The position numbers were made by a program, and so were the translations under genes. 64,000 bases of DNA from Profundicola sp048268105 (GTDB lineage Bacteria; Bacteroidota; Bacteroidia; Flavobacteriales; Weeksellaceae), in the NCBI GenBank assembly GCA_048268105.1, contig JBLWWH010000005.1:62001-126000 (forward strand), given 5' to 3'. The notes beneath the pieces were generated by a model. It was not told the DNA's origin and did not search any database. It saw nothing but the letters and a program-made list of their open reading frames with translations. Each line of letters starts with the position of its first letter. Within the stretch, counting starts at the first letter, position 1. Of the stretch, positions 8,516-17,328 are shown in pieces.

Positions 8516-10531
8516 TTGACACAAAAGAAAAAAAACAATAAACCGTCATTTAATTTAAATTGGCTTTATACGGCTATTGCCTTATTTTTAGCTGGTTGGT
8601 TCTTCATTATGAGTGGCGGAATGAACGGCTCAGGAAAAGAAATTCAAGAGAGAGATTTCTTTAGATATGTAGAAGAAGGTTATGTACAGAATTTCGTATT
8701 CGATAAGGATGCGGATAGAGTTTCTGTTTTCCTAACCGATGAAGCTTTAGAAAAAGAGGAGTTTAAAGGTTTAAAGCAAAACCCCAATCTTACGGGAGAG
8801 ACGCCTAATATGACTTTTAAGGTAGCAAATCAAACTGTATTTTTTGATAAGTACGATAGACTGCCAAAAGAAGCCACTTCTGATGTAACCATGGAGTTAA
8901 CCGAAAACAATGTTTTCGTTGAAATCTTGTTCCAAATCTTGATTTGGGTTGCTCTACTGGGTTTACTGTGGTATTTTATTTTCAGAAGAATGTCTGGAGG
9001 TGGCGCCGGCGGTGGTGGACAAATTTTCAACATCGGTAAATCTAAAGCAAAGCTTTATGATGAAAACTCTCAAGTTAAAGTTTCATTTAAAGACGTAGCT
9101 GGATTAGAAGGAGCAAAAGAAGAAGTTGAAGAAATTGTTCAATTCCTTAAAAACCCTGAAAAATATACACGTTTAGGTGGTAAGATCCCCAAAGGAGCTT
9201 TACTTATAGGACCTCCTGGTACAGGTAAAACTTTATTAGCGAAAGCTGTTGCTGGTGAGGCACAAGTTCCGTTCTTCTCTTTATCAGGTTCTGATTTCGT
9301 GGAAATGTTCGTAGGTGTTGGAGCTTCTCGTGTTCGTGATTTATTCAAGAACGCAAAAGAAAAATCACCATCTATTATCTTTATCGATGAGATTGATGCA
9401 ATTGGTAGAGCCAGAGGAAAAAATAATATGACTGGTGGTAATGATGAGCGTGAAAACACGTTGAACCAATTACTAACCGAAATGGACGGTTTCGATACAG
9501 ATACCAACGTAATTGTAATGGCAGCAACCAACCGTGCAGATATTTTAGACTCTGCGTTGATGCGTGCTGGACGTTTTGACCGTAGAATCTATGTTGATTT
9601 ACCAGAAATTCAAGAGAGAAAAGAGATTTTCAAAGTTCACACGAAGAATCTTAAAATTAAAGAAACTTTAGATTTAGAGTTCCTTGCAAGGCAAACACCT
9701 GGATTTAGTGGTGCTGATATTGCAAATATTTGTAATGAGGCTGCTTTAATTGCCGCTAGAAAAGGTAAAGATGCTATTGATAGGCAAGATTTCTTAGATG
9801 CCGTTGATAGAATAATTGGTGGATTAGAGAAAAAAGGTAAGTTAATTAAGCCAAAAGAGAAAAGAAGAATTGCTTTTCATGAGGCTGGACATGCTACCAG
9901 TAGCTGGTTATTAGAACATGCTTCTCCTCTAGTTAAGGTAACCATTGTTCCGCGTGGAAGATCTTTAGGTGCTGCCTGGTATTTACCAGAAGAAAGACAG
10001 ATTACTACAGAGAGTCAAATGTTAGATGAAATGTGTGCATTATTAGGTGGTAGAGCTGCTGAGGAAGTTATGTTCGGTAAGGATTATTCTACGGGAGCGC
10101 AAAACGACTTAGAAAGAGCCTTCAAACAATCTAGAGCCATGGTGACTATATATGGATTGAGCCCTAGAGTTGGACATATTTCTTATTATGACAGTTCGGG
10201 ACAAAACGATTATGCCTTTTCTAAGCCCTATTCCGAGAAAACTGCAGAAAAGATTGACGAAGAGATTAGAAGAATCATCGATGAGCAATATACTAGAAGT
10301 GTTGAGTTACTTTCAGCCAATAAGGATAAACTTACTTTACTAGCCGAAAAATTGTTAGAAGAAGAAGTTATTTTTAGAGAAGATTTAGAAAAAATATTTG
10401 GCGAAAGAGAGTTTGATGATGAAATGAATACAATAACAAAGCAAGCTGAGTTAGAAGATCAAAAGAAAGTTGATTCAGCCGTGGAGAACATAGAAAAAGA
10501 TATTACATCTATACCTTCGAAAGAAGTATAA
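8516..10531 (+). CDS. ftsH: ATP-dependent zinc metalloprotease FtsH
   Basis: A 671-residue membrane AAA+ protease that extracts and degrades misfolded membrane proteins and some regulators. Two membrane segments lie at about residues 16-33 and 129-152, with a periplasmic domain between. Next come a glycine-rich linker, Walker A GPPGTGKT (about 232-239), Walker B IIFIDEIDAIG, the second region of homology (MAATNRADILDSALMRAGRFD), and the zinc motif HEAGH (about 455-459). The reading frame begins at TTG (8516). No ATG or GTG in a plausible place precedes the first membrane segment, so a TTG start is likely. The last 30 residues are acidic and variable. Confidence 0.97.
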   Translation: MTQKKKNNKPSFNLNWLYTAIALFLAGWFFIMSGGMNGSGKEIQERDFFRYVEEGYVQNFVFDKDADRVSVFLTDEALEKEEFKGLKQNPNLTGETPNMTFKVANQTVFFDKYDRLPKEATSDVTMELTENNVFVEILFQILIWVALLGLLWYFIFRRMSGGGAGGGGQIFNIGKSKAKLYDENSQVKVSFKDVAGLEGAKEEVEEIVQFLKNPEKYTRLGGKIPKGALLIGPPGTGKTLLAKAVAGEAQVPFFSLSGSDFVEMFVGVGASRVRDLFKNAKEKSPSIIFIDEIDAIGRARGKNNMTGGNDERENTLNQLLTEMDGFDTDTNVIVMAATNRADILDSALMRAGRFDRRIYVDLPEIQERKEIFKVHTKNLKIKETLDLEFLARQTPGFSGADIANICNEAALIAARKGKDAIDRQDFLDAVDRIIGGLEKKGKLIKPKEKRRIAFHEAGHATSSWLLEHASPLVKVTIVPRGRSLGAAWYLPEERQITTESQMLDEMCALLGGRAAEEVMFGKDYSTGAQNDLERAFKQSRAMVTIYGLSPRVGHISYYDSSGQNDYAFSKPYSEKTAEKIDEEIRRIIDEQYTRSVELLSANKDKLTLLAEKLLEEEVIFREDLEKIFGEREFDDEMNTITKQAELEDQKKVDSAVENIEKDITSIPSKEV

Positions 10532-10542
10532 AAATAAAGATC

Positions 10543-10579
10543 ATTTGCGTTCAAATATTCTATATATTTGAACGCAAAT
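10543..10579 (+). terminator. Long perfect inverted repeat after ftsH
   Basis: 16-bp perfect stem: ATTTGCGTTCAAATAT (10543-10558) pairs with 10564-10579 around a 5-base loop, 11 bases after the ftsH stop codon. The T tract after it is weak (TTCTTA), so it may act as an mRNA-stabilising hairpin or an imperfect terminator before the next promoter at 10594. Confidence 0.6.
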
Positions 10580-10593
10580 TTCTTATGTTAAAA

Positions 10594-10601
10594 TAGATTT
10601 G
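10594..10601 (+). promoter_or_regulatory. -7 box ahead of the LUD-cdsA-psd-rnz genes
   Basis: TAGATTTG (TAnnTTTG) with a TTTG 23 bases upstream at 10567-10570, inside the 3' arm of the ftsH inverted repeat. The ATG is at 10642. Confidence 0.5.
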
Positions 10602-10641
10602 TATTTGTAGATTTTTTTCAGTTATTTAGGAAATATTTTAT

Positions 10642-11223
10642 ATGACCAATTTGTGGAGTAAAATAAAGGAATTATTTCAACCAGAACAAGAAGACGACGA
10701 CGAGGATATCGATTTATCCTATCCTGTTGAGCTTGCGTTGGATGAAAAATTCGCTAAGTTTTTTAGTGAAGCAGGTGGTCATTTTCTTTATTGTGAGAAT
10801 AAACAAGAGGTTTTATATTATTTAAAACAAATTATAGAACAAGAACACATCAGTAGATTTATCTGCTTTGAGGAACCTCTACAAAAGATGCTGACGATGG
10901 TTGGAGCTAATTATATTAATTACCCATCTGCCACTGCGGATTTCAATTTTATTCATTGTGAAAGTTTAATTTCTTATAACGGATCCATTATGCTATCGTC
11001 TGATAAAACAGGTGGTAGAAAAATTTCTGAACTGCCTGATAATTTCATTGTATACGCTCAGCACAGTCAGATTGTAGATAATCTAAGCGAGGCTATGCAA
11101 ATACTCAATAGAACCAAAATGAATAACCTACCAAGTGGAATCACATCCATTGGTGGTGTAGATGCCAACCCAATGAATGGTAAAATATCTACAAAAAACA
11201 TATATTTGTTGATTGTAGAATAA
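10642..11223 (+). CDS. LUD (LutC/YkgG-like) domain protein
   Basis: A 193-residue protein of the LUD superfamily. After an acidic linker (QEDDDED, near residue 17) come the family blocks: FICFEEPLQKML, then FIHCESLISYNGSIMLSS, KISELPDNFIVYAQ, and a C-terminal SGITSIGGVDANPMNGKI. In LutC the domain takes part in lactate oxidation, but the stand-alone Bacteroidota version encoded beside ftsH and cdsA has no established function. No lutA or lutB is nearby, so a lactate role should not be assumed. The stop codon is four bases before the cdsA start, implying co-transcription. Confidence 0.8.
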   Translation: MTNLWSKIKELFQPEQEDDDEDIDLSYPVELALDEKFAKFFSEAGGHFLYCENKQEVLYYLKQIIEQEHISRFICFEEPLQKMLTMVGANYINYPSATADFNFIHCESLISYNGSIMLSSDKTGGRKISELPDNFIVYAQHSQIVDNLSEAMQILNRTKMNNLPSGITSIGGVDANPMNGKISTKNIYLLIVE

Positions 11224-11227
11224 GACT

Positions 11228-12043
11228 ATGCCCAACATTTTGACCCGTGCTATTTTTGGATTTGTCTATATTGCTGCGATTGTATTTGCATCTCTCTATT
11301 CTCCCTTGAGTTTATTAATTCTTTTGGGAATTTTTTTAGCACTATGTTTATGGGAGTTGATCCAATTACTTCAATTTGATAATAAGCTTTATATCTTGGG
11401 AACTGTATTGGTTTCAGGGTATTTGTTTTATAATTATGCAGAGAAGTTTTGGTATTCAACGGGTATGTTCGATGTAAGATATGTTAATTTCTTACCACCC
11501 TTATTATTTATTATTGCACTTTTTATAATATTCAAAAATCCTGTAGAATTGGCTTTCGATTCATCTAAACTTATTTTTAGTGTTGTCTATATTACTCTAC
11601 CCTTTGCCTTAGTTTTAACGACGGTTAAGAAATTCGAAGTAGACAATTTTGAAATGCTAAACTCTCTCATAGGAGTTTTTATCTTATTATGGTGTAGTGA
11701 TACCTTTGCCTATCTTACTGGTAAATACTTTGGTTCGAGAAAACTAAGTTCTATTTCACAAAATAAAACTGTCGAAGGTTTGATAGGTGGAATATTCTTT
11801 ACAATTGTTGCAGGTATAATAATCAATTACAATTTCCCTAATTTAAGAGGAAACTGGATTATCATTGCTATCATTATTGCTATTGTTGCTCCATTGGGTG
11901 ATTTAGCAGAATCTAAACTTAAACGCATTTTTGGTGTTAAGGACAGTGGTAATTTATTGCCTGGCCATGGTGGTTTTTTAGATCGCTTGGATAGCTTTCT
12001 TCCATCGGCCGTTGCCCTATATATTTATTTTTTATTTATTTAA
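11228..12043 (+). CDS. cdsA: Phosphatidate cytidylyltransferase
   Basis: A 271-residue integral membrane enzyme that makes CDP-diacylglycerol from phosphatidic acid and CTP, the branch point of phospholipid synthesis. About eight hydrophobic segments are visible. The C-terminal CDS signature is clear: ESKLKRIFGVKDSGNLLPGH then GGFLDRLDS, with the metal-binding aspartates. WCSDTFAYLTGKYFG lies near residue 158. It sits four bases after the LUD gene and three before the phosphatidylserine decarboxylase gene, so two steps of phosphatidylethanolamine synthesis are adjacent. Confidence 0.95.
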   Translation: MPNILTRAIFGFVYIAAIVFASLYSPLSLLILLGIFLALCLWELIQLLQFDNKLYILGTVLVSGYLFYNYAEKFWYSTGMFDVRYVNFLPPLLFIIALFIIFKNPVELAFDSSKLIFSVVYITLPFALVLTTVKKFEVDNFEMLNSLIGVFILLWCSDTFAYLTGKYFGSRKLSSISQNKTVEGLIGGIFFTIVAGIIINYNFPNLRGNWIIIAIIIAIVAPLGDLAESKLKRIFGVKDSGNLLPGHGGFLDRLDSFLPSAVALYIYFLFI

Positions 12044-12046
12044 AAT

Positions 12047-12703
12047 ATGATAAAATTACATAAAGAAGGAACTTGGATTTTAATTATTGGCTTTGCATTA
12101 TTAATCGCTGCCAGTATTCCTTTATATTTAATTGGATCTACCTTATCCTATATCGCCATTGCAGCCTTAGCTATATTTTTTGGCTTTGTGGTTTGGTTTT
12201 TCCGAAATCCGTTACGTGAAGCGAAATCAGAAGCACTAGAAATAGTCGCACCCGTCGATGGAAAAGTGGTGGTAATTGAAAAAGTATTCGAAAAAGAATA
12301 TTTGAAGAAAGAAGTGATGCAAGTATCTATCTTTATGAGCCCATTGAACGTTCATGTATGTAGATATCCCGTAGCCGGAGAAGTAACCTATACAAAATAT
12401 CATCCAGGGAAATATTTGGTAGCTTTTCATCCCAAGTCATCTGAATTAAATGAACGTACAACTACCGTGGTGAAGGCGGCAAATGGAACTGATGTATTAT
12501 TTAGACAAATTGCTGGTGCCTTAGCCAGACGAATCGTTTTATATGCTAAACCAGGAGACAGAGCTGTAGCTGGGACTGAATATGGATTTATTAAATTTGG
12601 ATCTCGTTTAGACGTATTCTTACCATTAGATGCAGAAATTTTATGTAAATTGGGTGACAAGACCAAAGGTGCAGTAGATATTATTGCAAAACTGAAGGAA
12701 TAA
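12047..12703 (+). CDS. psd: Phosphatidylserine decarboxylase family protein (short form)
   Basis: A 218-residue PSD. Two N-terminal membrane segments lie at about residues 10-30 and 33-52. The catalytic domain follows, with VAPVDGKVVVIEK, FMSPLNVHVCRYPV near residue 100 and the self-cleavage site GYGF..KFGSRLDVFLP-like region near residue 187, where the GS pair should be cleaved to form the pyruvoyl cofactor. This matches the short Psd class common in Bacteroidota. It makes phosphatidylethanolamine from phosphatidylserine at the inner membrane. The gene lies between cdsA and rnz with tiny gaps. Confidence 0.92.
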   Translation: MIKLHKEGTWILIIGFALLIAASIPLYLIGSTLSYIAIAALAIFFGFVVWFFRNPLREAKSEALEIVAPVDGKVVVIEKVFEKEYLKKEVMQVSIFMSPLNVHVCRYPVAGEVTYTKYHPGKYLVAFHPKSSELNERTTTVVKAANGTDVLFRQIAGALARRIVLYAKPGDRAVAGTEYGFIKFGSRLDVFLPLDAEILCKLGDKTKGAVDIIAKLKE

Positions 12704-12715
12704 ACAATAAAAATC

Positions 12716-13639
12716 TTGAGTATACAGCTTACCATATTAGGCTATAATTCAGCAACCCCTAAGGTGGATTCTCATCCCACCGCACAATTATTGAACGTTA
12801 ACGAAAGGTTTATCCTAATTGATTGTGGCGAAGGAACTCAAGTTCAGTTACGACGAGCCAGAGCTAAATTTTCAAAAATCAATCATATATTCATTTCTCA
12901 TTTACATGGAGATCATGTTTTTGGTTTGATTGGTTTTATATCAACTATGCAATTAATGGGGAAAATCACACAACTTAATATTTTCGGCCCAGAGGGAATC
13001 AAGGATTTTATATTAAATCAATTGAAACATACCCAATCTAAATGCAGTTATGAGATCATTTTCCACGAATTGAATCATAAGGATTCAAGGCTGATATTTG
13101 AAGACAATAAATTAGAGGTATATAATATACCTCTAGACCATAGAATTTATTGTAATGGTTATTTGGTGAAAGAAAAACCTCGATTAAAAAATTTAAACAT
13201 AGAAGCTATTCAAGCTTATCCGGAAATTGAAACTTGTGATTATTTTAATCTTAAGAAAGGAAAAGATTTTGTTCTAAGTTCGGGAGAAATTATACCAAAT
13301 GACATTCTCACCTTTCCACAAGAAGAGCCGCTCTCCTATGCTTTTTGTTCAGACACCAGATACAAAGAAGATTTAGTAGATATCATTAAAGGCGTTGATT
13401 TACTCTATCACGAAACAACATTCGATAAATCATTAGGTGAATTAGCTTATAAAACAGGTCACGCAACTGCCGAACAAGCTGCTACCATTGCCAAAAAGGC
13501 TGAAGTTGGCAAGCTTATTATGGGACATTTTTCTAATCGTTATACGGATTTAAGTATTTTATTAGGTGAGGCTAGAGAAATTTTCCCAGAATCGTATTTA
13601 CCCAAAAATCTAGAAATTGTAGAAGTAAAGAGAAATTAA
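12716..13639 (+). CDS. rnz: Ribonuclease Z
   Basis: A 307-residue metallo-beta-lactamase-fold nuclease that trims the 3' ends of tRNA precursors. The zinc motif HLHGDH is at residues 62-67. Further ligands are in PLDHRIYCNGYLV, FCSDTRY and GHATAEQAA, and MGHFSNRY near the C-terminus holds the last histidine. The start codon is TTG at 12716, which gives MSIQLTILGYNSATP, the usual N-terminus of the family. It is the last gene of the LUD-cdsA-psd-rnz run, and its 3' end overlaps the convergent phosphoesterase gene by four bases. Confidence 0.95.
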   Translation: MSIQLTILGYNSATPKVDSHPTAQLLNVNERFILIDCGEGTQVQLRRARAKFSKINHIFISHLHGDHVFGLIGFISTMQLMGKITQLNIFGPEGIKDFILNQLKHTQSKCSYEIIFHELNHKDSRLIFEDNKLEVYNIPLDHRIYCNGYLVKEKPRLKNLNIEAIQAYPEIETCDYFNLKKGKDFVLSSGEIIPNDILTFPQEEPLSYAFCSDTRYKEDLVDIIKGVDLLYHETTFDKSLGELAYKTGHATAEQAATIAKKAEVGKLIMGHFSNRYTDLSILLGEAREIFPESYLPKNLEIVEVKRN

Positions 13640-14145
13640 TCGATCTTCTGTCCTCTTTTCCCTAGTTCAATAACTTCTAAATTATCAATTTTACCATTAT
13701 CCAGGGTGAATCTAAGCATAGTTCTAACCTGATGAAATCCGTGTATTCCAGCAGCTCCAGGATTCATATGCAGTAAATTTAATTTTTTGTCATGCATTAC
13801 TTTTAAAATATGAGAATGTCCACAAATATATAATTTAGGCTTTTCATTGATTAAAAGTTCCTTCACTCTAGCATAATATCTTCCGGGGTATCCACCAATG
13901 TGTGTCATCAACACTTTAACACCATCTAGGTTAAAAATGTTGTTTAAAGGAAATTCCCTTCTCACCTCGGCGTTATCTATGTTTCCATAAACCGCTCTTA
14001 GTGGTTTAACAGCTTGCAATTCATCCGCCACCTTAATCTCACCAATGTCTCCAGCGTGCCATATTTCATCGGCTTCAGCGGCATATTTCAAGATTCTATC
14101 ATCTATATAACTATGTGTATCGGATAGAAGCAAAATTTTAGTCAT
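13636..14145 (-). CDS. YfcE/MJ0936-type metallophosphoesterase
   Basis: A 169-residue calcineurin-like phosphoesterase. The dinuclear metal ligands are visible in order: LLSDTH (Asp9, His11), WHAGDIG (Asp33), VYGNID, MTHIGG and GHSHILK, followed by LLHMNPGA. Related small enzymes hydrolyse phosphodiesters in vitro, but their physiological substrate is generally unknown. It overlaps the end of rnz by four bases on the opposite strand and diverges from truA. Confidence 0.88.
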   Translation of the reverse strand: MTKILLLSDTHSYIDDRILKYAAEADEIWHAGDIGEIKVADELQAVKPLRAVYGNIDNAEVRREFPLNNIFNLDGVKVLMTHIGGYPGRYYARVKELLINEKPKLYICGHSHILKVMHDKKLNLLHMNPGAAGIHGFHQVRTMLRFTLDNGKIDNLEVIELGKRGQKID

Positions 14146-14153
14146 AGGTTTCT

Positions 14154-14161
14154 TACTTTTG
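14154..14161 (+). promoter_or_regulatory. -7 box of the truA-ABC exporter transcript
   Basis: TACTTTTG matches TAnnTTTG. It overlaps the earliest possible TTG start of truA (14159), which therefore cannot be used by an mRNA begun here. The transcript would start at about 14167. Confidence 0.55.
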
Positions 14162-14176
14162 TATAAAAATAAGCAA

Positions 14177-14920
14177 TTGAGATATTTTCTAGGCTTTTCT
14201 TATCAAGGAACTTATTATCATGGTTGGCAAATTCAACCGAATGCCATTAGTGTTCAAGAAGTTTTAGAGGATAGAATGAGTAAATTATTAGGTAATGAAA
14301 TCAAGCTAGTAGGCGCTGGACGTACGGATGCGGGTGTTCACGCTAAATCTATGATGGCTCATTTTGATGCTGAAATTTCTGATAGAGAAAAGTTTATTTA
14401 TCGCTTAAATTCTTTTCTACCTCAGGATATAGCAGTTCATTCTCTTTACAAAATGAAACCAGATGCGCATGCAAGATTTGATGCTACCGAAAGGACTTAT
14501 CAATACTTTATAAATTATAGGAAAGATCCGTTTAAAACAAACTTGAGTTGGCACTGGAATTTTGAAACTTTGGACATAAAAAAAATGAACGAAGCGGCCG
14601 ATTTATTATTGAAATATGATGATTTTACGAGTTTTGCTCGGCTTCATGCCGATAATAAGACAAATATTTGTGATGTGCGGTATGCAGTTTGGTCAGAAGA
14701 AAGCGAAAATTTGAAATTTGAAATTACTTCAGATCGATTCCTACGAAATATGGTTCGATCTGTCGTTGGAACTTTAGTCGAGGTTGGGAAAGGAAAAACA
14801 AGCTTAGATGAGTTTATTGAGATAATAGAGAAAAAAGACCGTAAATTTGCAGCTGCTTCGGCACCAGCACATGGTCTATTTTTAACCCATGTCGCTTATC
14901 CGAAAGATTTATATTTATGA
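14177..14920 (+). CDS. truA: tRNA pseudouridine(38-40) synthase
   Basis: About 247 residues. The enzyme converts uridines 38-40 of the tRNA anticodon arm to pseudouridine. The catalytic aspartate is in GAGRTDAGVHA (about residue 51), and YHGWQ, DATERTYQYFI and FLRNMVRSVVGTLVEVGKG are family blocks. I place the start at the TTG at 14177 (MRYFLGFSYQGT), which matches the usual N-terminus of the family. An upstream in-frame TTG at 14159 lies inside the -7 box. The stop codon overlaps the ATG of the ABC exporter by four bases. Confidence 0.92.
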   Translation: MRYFLGFSYQGTYYHGWQIQPNAISVQEVLEDRMSKLLGNEIKLVGAGRTDAGVHAKSMMAHFDAEISDREKFIYRLNSFLPQDIAVHSLYKMKPDAHARFDATERTYQYFINYRKDPFKTNLSWHWNFETLDIKKMNEAADLLLKYDDFTSFARLHADNKTNICDVRYAVWSEESENLKFEITSDRFLRNMVRSVVGTLVEVGKGKTSLDEFIEIIEKKDRKFAAASAPAHGLFLTHVAYPKDLYL

Positions 14921-16668
14921 AGAAAGATTCGAAATTTAATATATCCGAGTTTAAGAGATTGATTAAGATAGGAATGGAAAACAAGAAAGTGTTTTACATT
15001 GTTGTTGGTATTGGTCTAGCTTTAGCGCTGCTTTCTTCCCTACGTCCTATTTTGGTAGGTGATGCTGTAGATCAATATATTAAACCTCAGAACTACGAAC
15101 TTTTAGTACGCTTATCCTTTATTTTAGTTGGGCTACTCATTGCAGAAATTATTCTTCAATATTACTTTATCCTACTATCAAATATCATTGCACAAACCGT
15201 GATTGAGAAAATTCGGGTTCAATTATTTGATCAGATTGTACATTTCAAGCTAAGTTTCTTTGATAGAACACCCAATGGAACTTTGGTAACTCGATCCGTC
15301 TCTGATATTGAAACGGTTTCTCAAGTTTTTACTGATGGCATTCTCGTTATCTTAGGTGATTTACTCAAGATTGTGTTTATAGTTGCGGCTATGTTCCTAA
15401 CCAACTGGAAATTAGCTCTGGTTGTAATTGTCATATTGCCATTGATGGTCATCATCACCAATATCTTTCAAAAGTCTATTAAAAGAACCTTCTCTGAGGA
15501 GAGAACGCAAACGGCCATATTCAATGGTTTTGTTCAAGAACGATTAAGTGGAATGAAAATTATTCAACTCTTTAATCGCGAAAAAGCTGAATTTGAAAAA
15601 TTTGAAGGGATTAATAGAAATTTGAGAAAAGCATATTTAGCTACTGTATTCTACTTTTCATTATTATTTCCAATTGTTGAAGTAGTATCAGCATTGGCGC
15701 TAGGCTTAGTAATCATCATGGGTGGTTATAGTGCCATACATTTCACCGATGTATCCGCAGGACAAGTGATTGCTTTCATTATGTTTATCCCCATGCTAGT
15801 ACGCCCGATTCGTCAGATTGCGGAACGTTATAACAACTTACAAAGAGGTTTAGTGAGTTCTGAGCGCGTATTTAAGATGATGGATCAAGATGAAAAATTG
15901 CCAGATCATGGTAAACTAGCCTTTAATAATGTAAAAGGAGATATCGATTTCAAGAATGTGTACTTTGAATATGTAAAAGGCGAAGAGGTATTAAAAGATG
16001 TTTCATTTTCTGCTAAGCAAGGTGAAACCATTGCTATTGTAGGTTCTACGGGAGCTGGAAAATCAACTATTATTAATTTATTGAATCGTTTTTATGATAT
16101 TAAAAGTGGGTCTATTTGTATAGATGGTACGGATATTACCGATTTTGAATTAGCGAATTTAAGAAAACATATAGCTGTAGTATTACAAGATGTATTCCTA
16201 TTTAATGATTCCATTTTGAATAATATCACTCTCAATGATGATTCAATATCAAGAGAAGATGTTATAAATGCAGCAAAGGAGATAGAAATTCTCCCCTTTA
16301 TTGAGGCATTACCTGGCGGCTTTGATTATGTGGTTGCTGAGCGTGGATCCAGTCTGTCTGTAGGTCAAAGACAGCTACTTGCCTTCTTAAGAGCCTATGT
16401 TTTCCATCCACAAATCTTAGTTTTAGATGAGGCCACTTCTTCCATAGACACCGTCTCCGAAGCTCTTATTCAACAAGCTACTGAGAAGATAACACAAAAT
16501 AGAACTTCTATAATTATTGCGCATAGATTAGCTACTATTCAAAATGCGGATAAAATTATTGTAATGGATAAAGGAAGAATTGTAGAGCAAGGCACACACG
16601 AAGAATTAATCAAAAAAGAAGGTTATTATTTTAAACTTCATCAGGCGCAATTCAAAATTACGGCATAA
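14917..16668 (+). CDS. ABC exporter, fused permease and ATPase (MsbA/MdlB-like)
   Basis: A 583-residue half-transporter with six membrane segments in the first about 320 residues, followed by the nucleotide-binding domain: Walker A GSTGAGKST (about 380), signature LSVGQRQ, Walker B ILVLDEATSSID and the switch AHRLAT. It would work as a homodimer in the inner membrane. Candidates are lipid A/phospholipid flipping or multidrug export; the neighbourhood (truA, translationally coupled) does not choose between them. The LSVGQ signature replaces the usual LSGGQ, a common conservative variant. Confidence 0.9.
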   Translation: MKKDSKFNISEFKRLIKIGMENKKVFYIVVGIGLALALLSSLRPILVGDAVDQYIKPQNYELLVRLSFILVGLLIAEIILQYYFILLSNIIAQTVIEKIRVQLFDQIVHFKLSFFDRTPNGTLVTRSVSDIETVSQVFTDGILVILGDLLKIVFIVAAMFLTNWKLALVVIVILPLMVIITNIFQKSIKRTFSEERTQTAIFNGFVQERLSGMKIIQLFNREKAEFEKFEGINRNLRKAYLATVFYFSLLFPIVEVVSALALGLVIIMGGYSAIHFTDVSAGQVIAFIMFIPMLVRPIRQIAERYNNLQRGLVSSERVFKMMDQDEKLPDHGKLAFNNVKGDIDFKNVYFEYVKGEEVLKDVSFSAKQGETIAIVGSTGAGKSTIINLLNRFYDIKSGSICIDGTDITDFELANLRKHIAVVLQDVFLFNDSILNNITLNDDSISREDVINAAKEIEILPFIEALPGGFDYVVAERGSSLSVGQRQLLAFLRAYVFHPQILVLDEATSSIDTVSEALIQQATEKITQNRTSIIIAHRLATIQNADKIIVMDKGRIVEQGTHEELIKKEGYYFKLHQAQFKITA

Positions 16669-16786
16669 TATATGCAGGTCTATCTTTAACAAATTTTAAG
16701 AGAACTTAGTTCAGTAGAATTAATTTATGTTATTGAGTTCTAAATTGAAGCTCATTAAATTTAATTTAGTATTTAACTAAAAATCT

Positions 16787-16794
16787 TATATTTG
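16787..16794 (+). promoter_or_regulatory. -7 box ahead of the small lipoprotein gene
   Basis: TATATTTG, a perfect TAnnTTTG, 32 bases before the ATG at 16827. Confidence 0.65.
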
Positions 16795-16826
16795 TACTAT
16801 AAATTTAAATTGAAAATTATTTAATT

Positions 16827-17252
16827 ATGAAAAAAGTATTATTACTAGCAGTTGTAGGAGGAATGATTTCTTTTACATCTTGTAAGAAAGAAACAAACGA
16901 AAAAGTTGCTAACGACGTTGAACAGACAACAAATAGCGCTGGTGATGCAATTTCTGATGCAGCAGATGATATTGCTGACGGTACAGATAAAGTTTTCGAA
17001 GATGCTAAGGCATTAGTTACTGATGCGCCTCAATTAGAGAACGCAGAGTTACAAGAGTGGGCTAACAAGTTACATGACGAAGCCGTTAAGGCAAAAGCAT
17101 CTGCTAAAGCTGGAAACGCTGACGAAATGAATGAAGCTATTGCTAACATTACTTCTTTAAGCGAGTCTTTAGCTAACTTTAAAGACAATGCTGAGTACGC
17201 TAAAGCTGAAGCATATTACAATGAAATTAAAGCTGAATTAGAGCAATTATAA
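16827..17252 (+). CDS. Small alpha-helical lipoprotein of unknown function
   Basis: A 141-residue protein with a lipoprotein signal peptide: MKKVLLLAVVGGMISFTSC, lipidated cysteine at residue 19. The mature part is rich in Ala, Asp, Glu and Lys, predicted almost wholly helical (AISDAADDIADGTDKVFEDA; then EWANKLHDEAVKAKASAKAG), and likely a small helical bundle. It resembles many Bacteroidota small lipoproteins, but I do not know a function. It is monocistronic with its own promoter and a good terminator. The codons are simple and A/T-ending, and the gene may be highly expressed. Confidence 0.8.
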   Translation: MKKVLLLAVVGGMISFTSCKKETNEKVANDVEQTTNSAGDAISDAADDIADGTDKVFEDAKALVTDAPQLENAELQEWANKLHDEAVKAKASAKAGNADEMNEAIANITSLSESLANFKDNAEYAKAEAYYNEIKAELEQL

Positions 17253-17270
17253 TTCAAAGTTAATAGAGCA

Positions 17271-17305
17271 AAAAAAGGCTTTCCGAATGGAAAGCTTTTT
17301 TTATT
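17271..17305 (+). terminator. Terminator after the small lipoprotein gene
   Basis: Hairpin with arms around GGCTTTCC (17277-17284) and GGAAAGC (17289-17295), loop GAAT, followed by seven T residues. Confidence 0.8.
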
Positions 17306-17328
17306 TTTAAAAATATCTCAAGTATATT

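Noticed and set aside
9139..9531. 130-codon minus-strand frame inside ftsH
   Set aside because: Antisense shadow of the AAA+ domain; composition is that of a complementary strand.
14159..14176. TTG at 14159 as the truA start
   Set aside because: It lies inside the -7 promoter box; the TTG at 14177 gives the usual TruA N-terminus.
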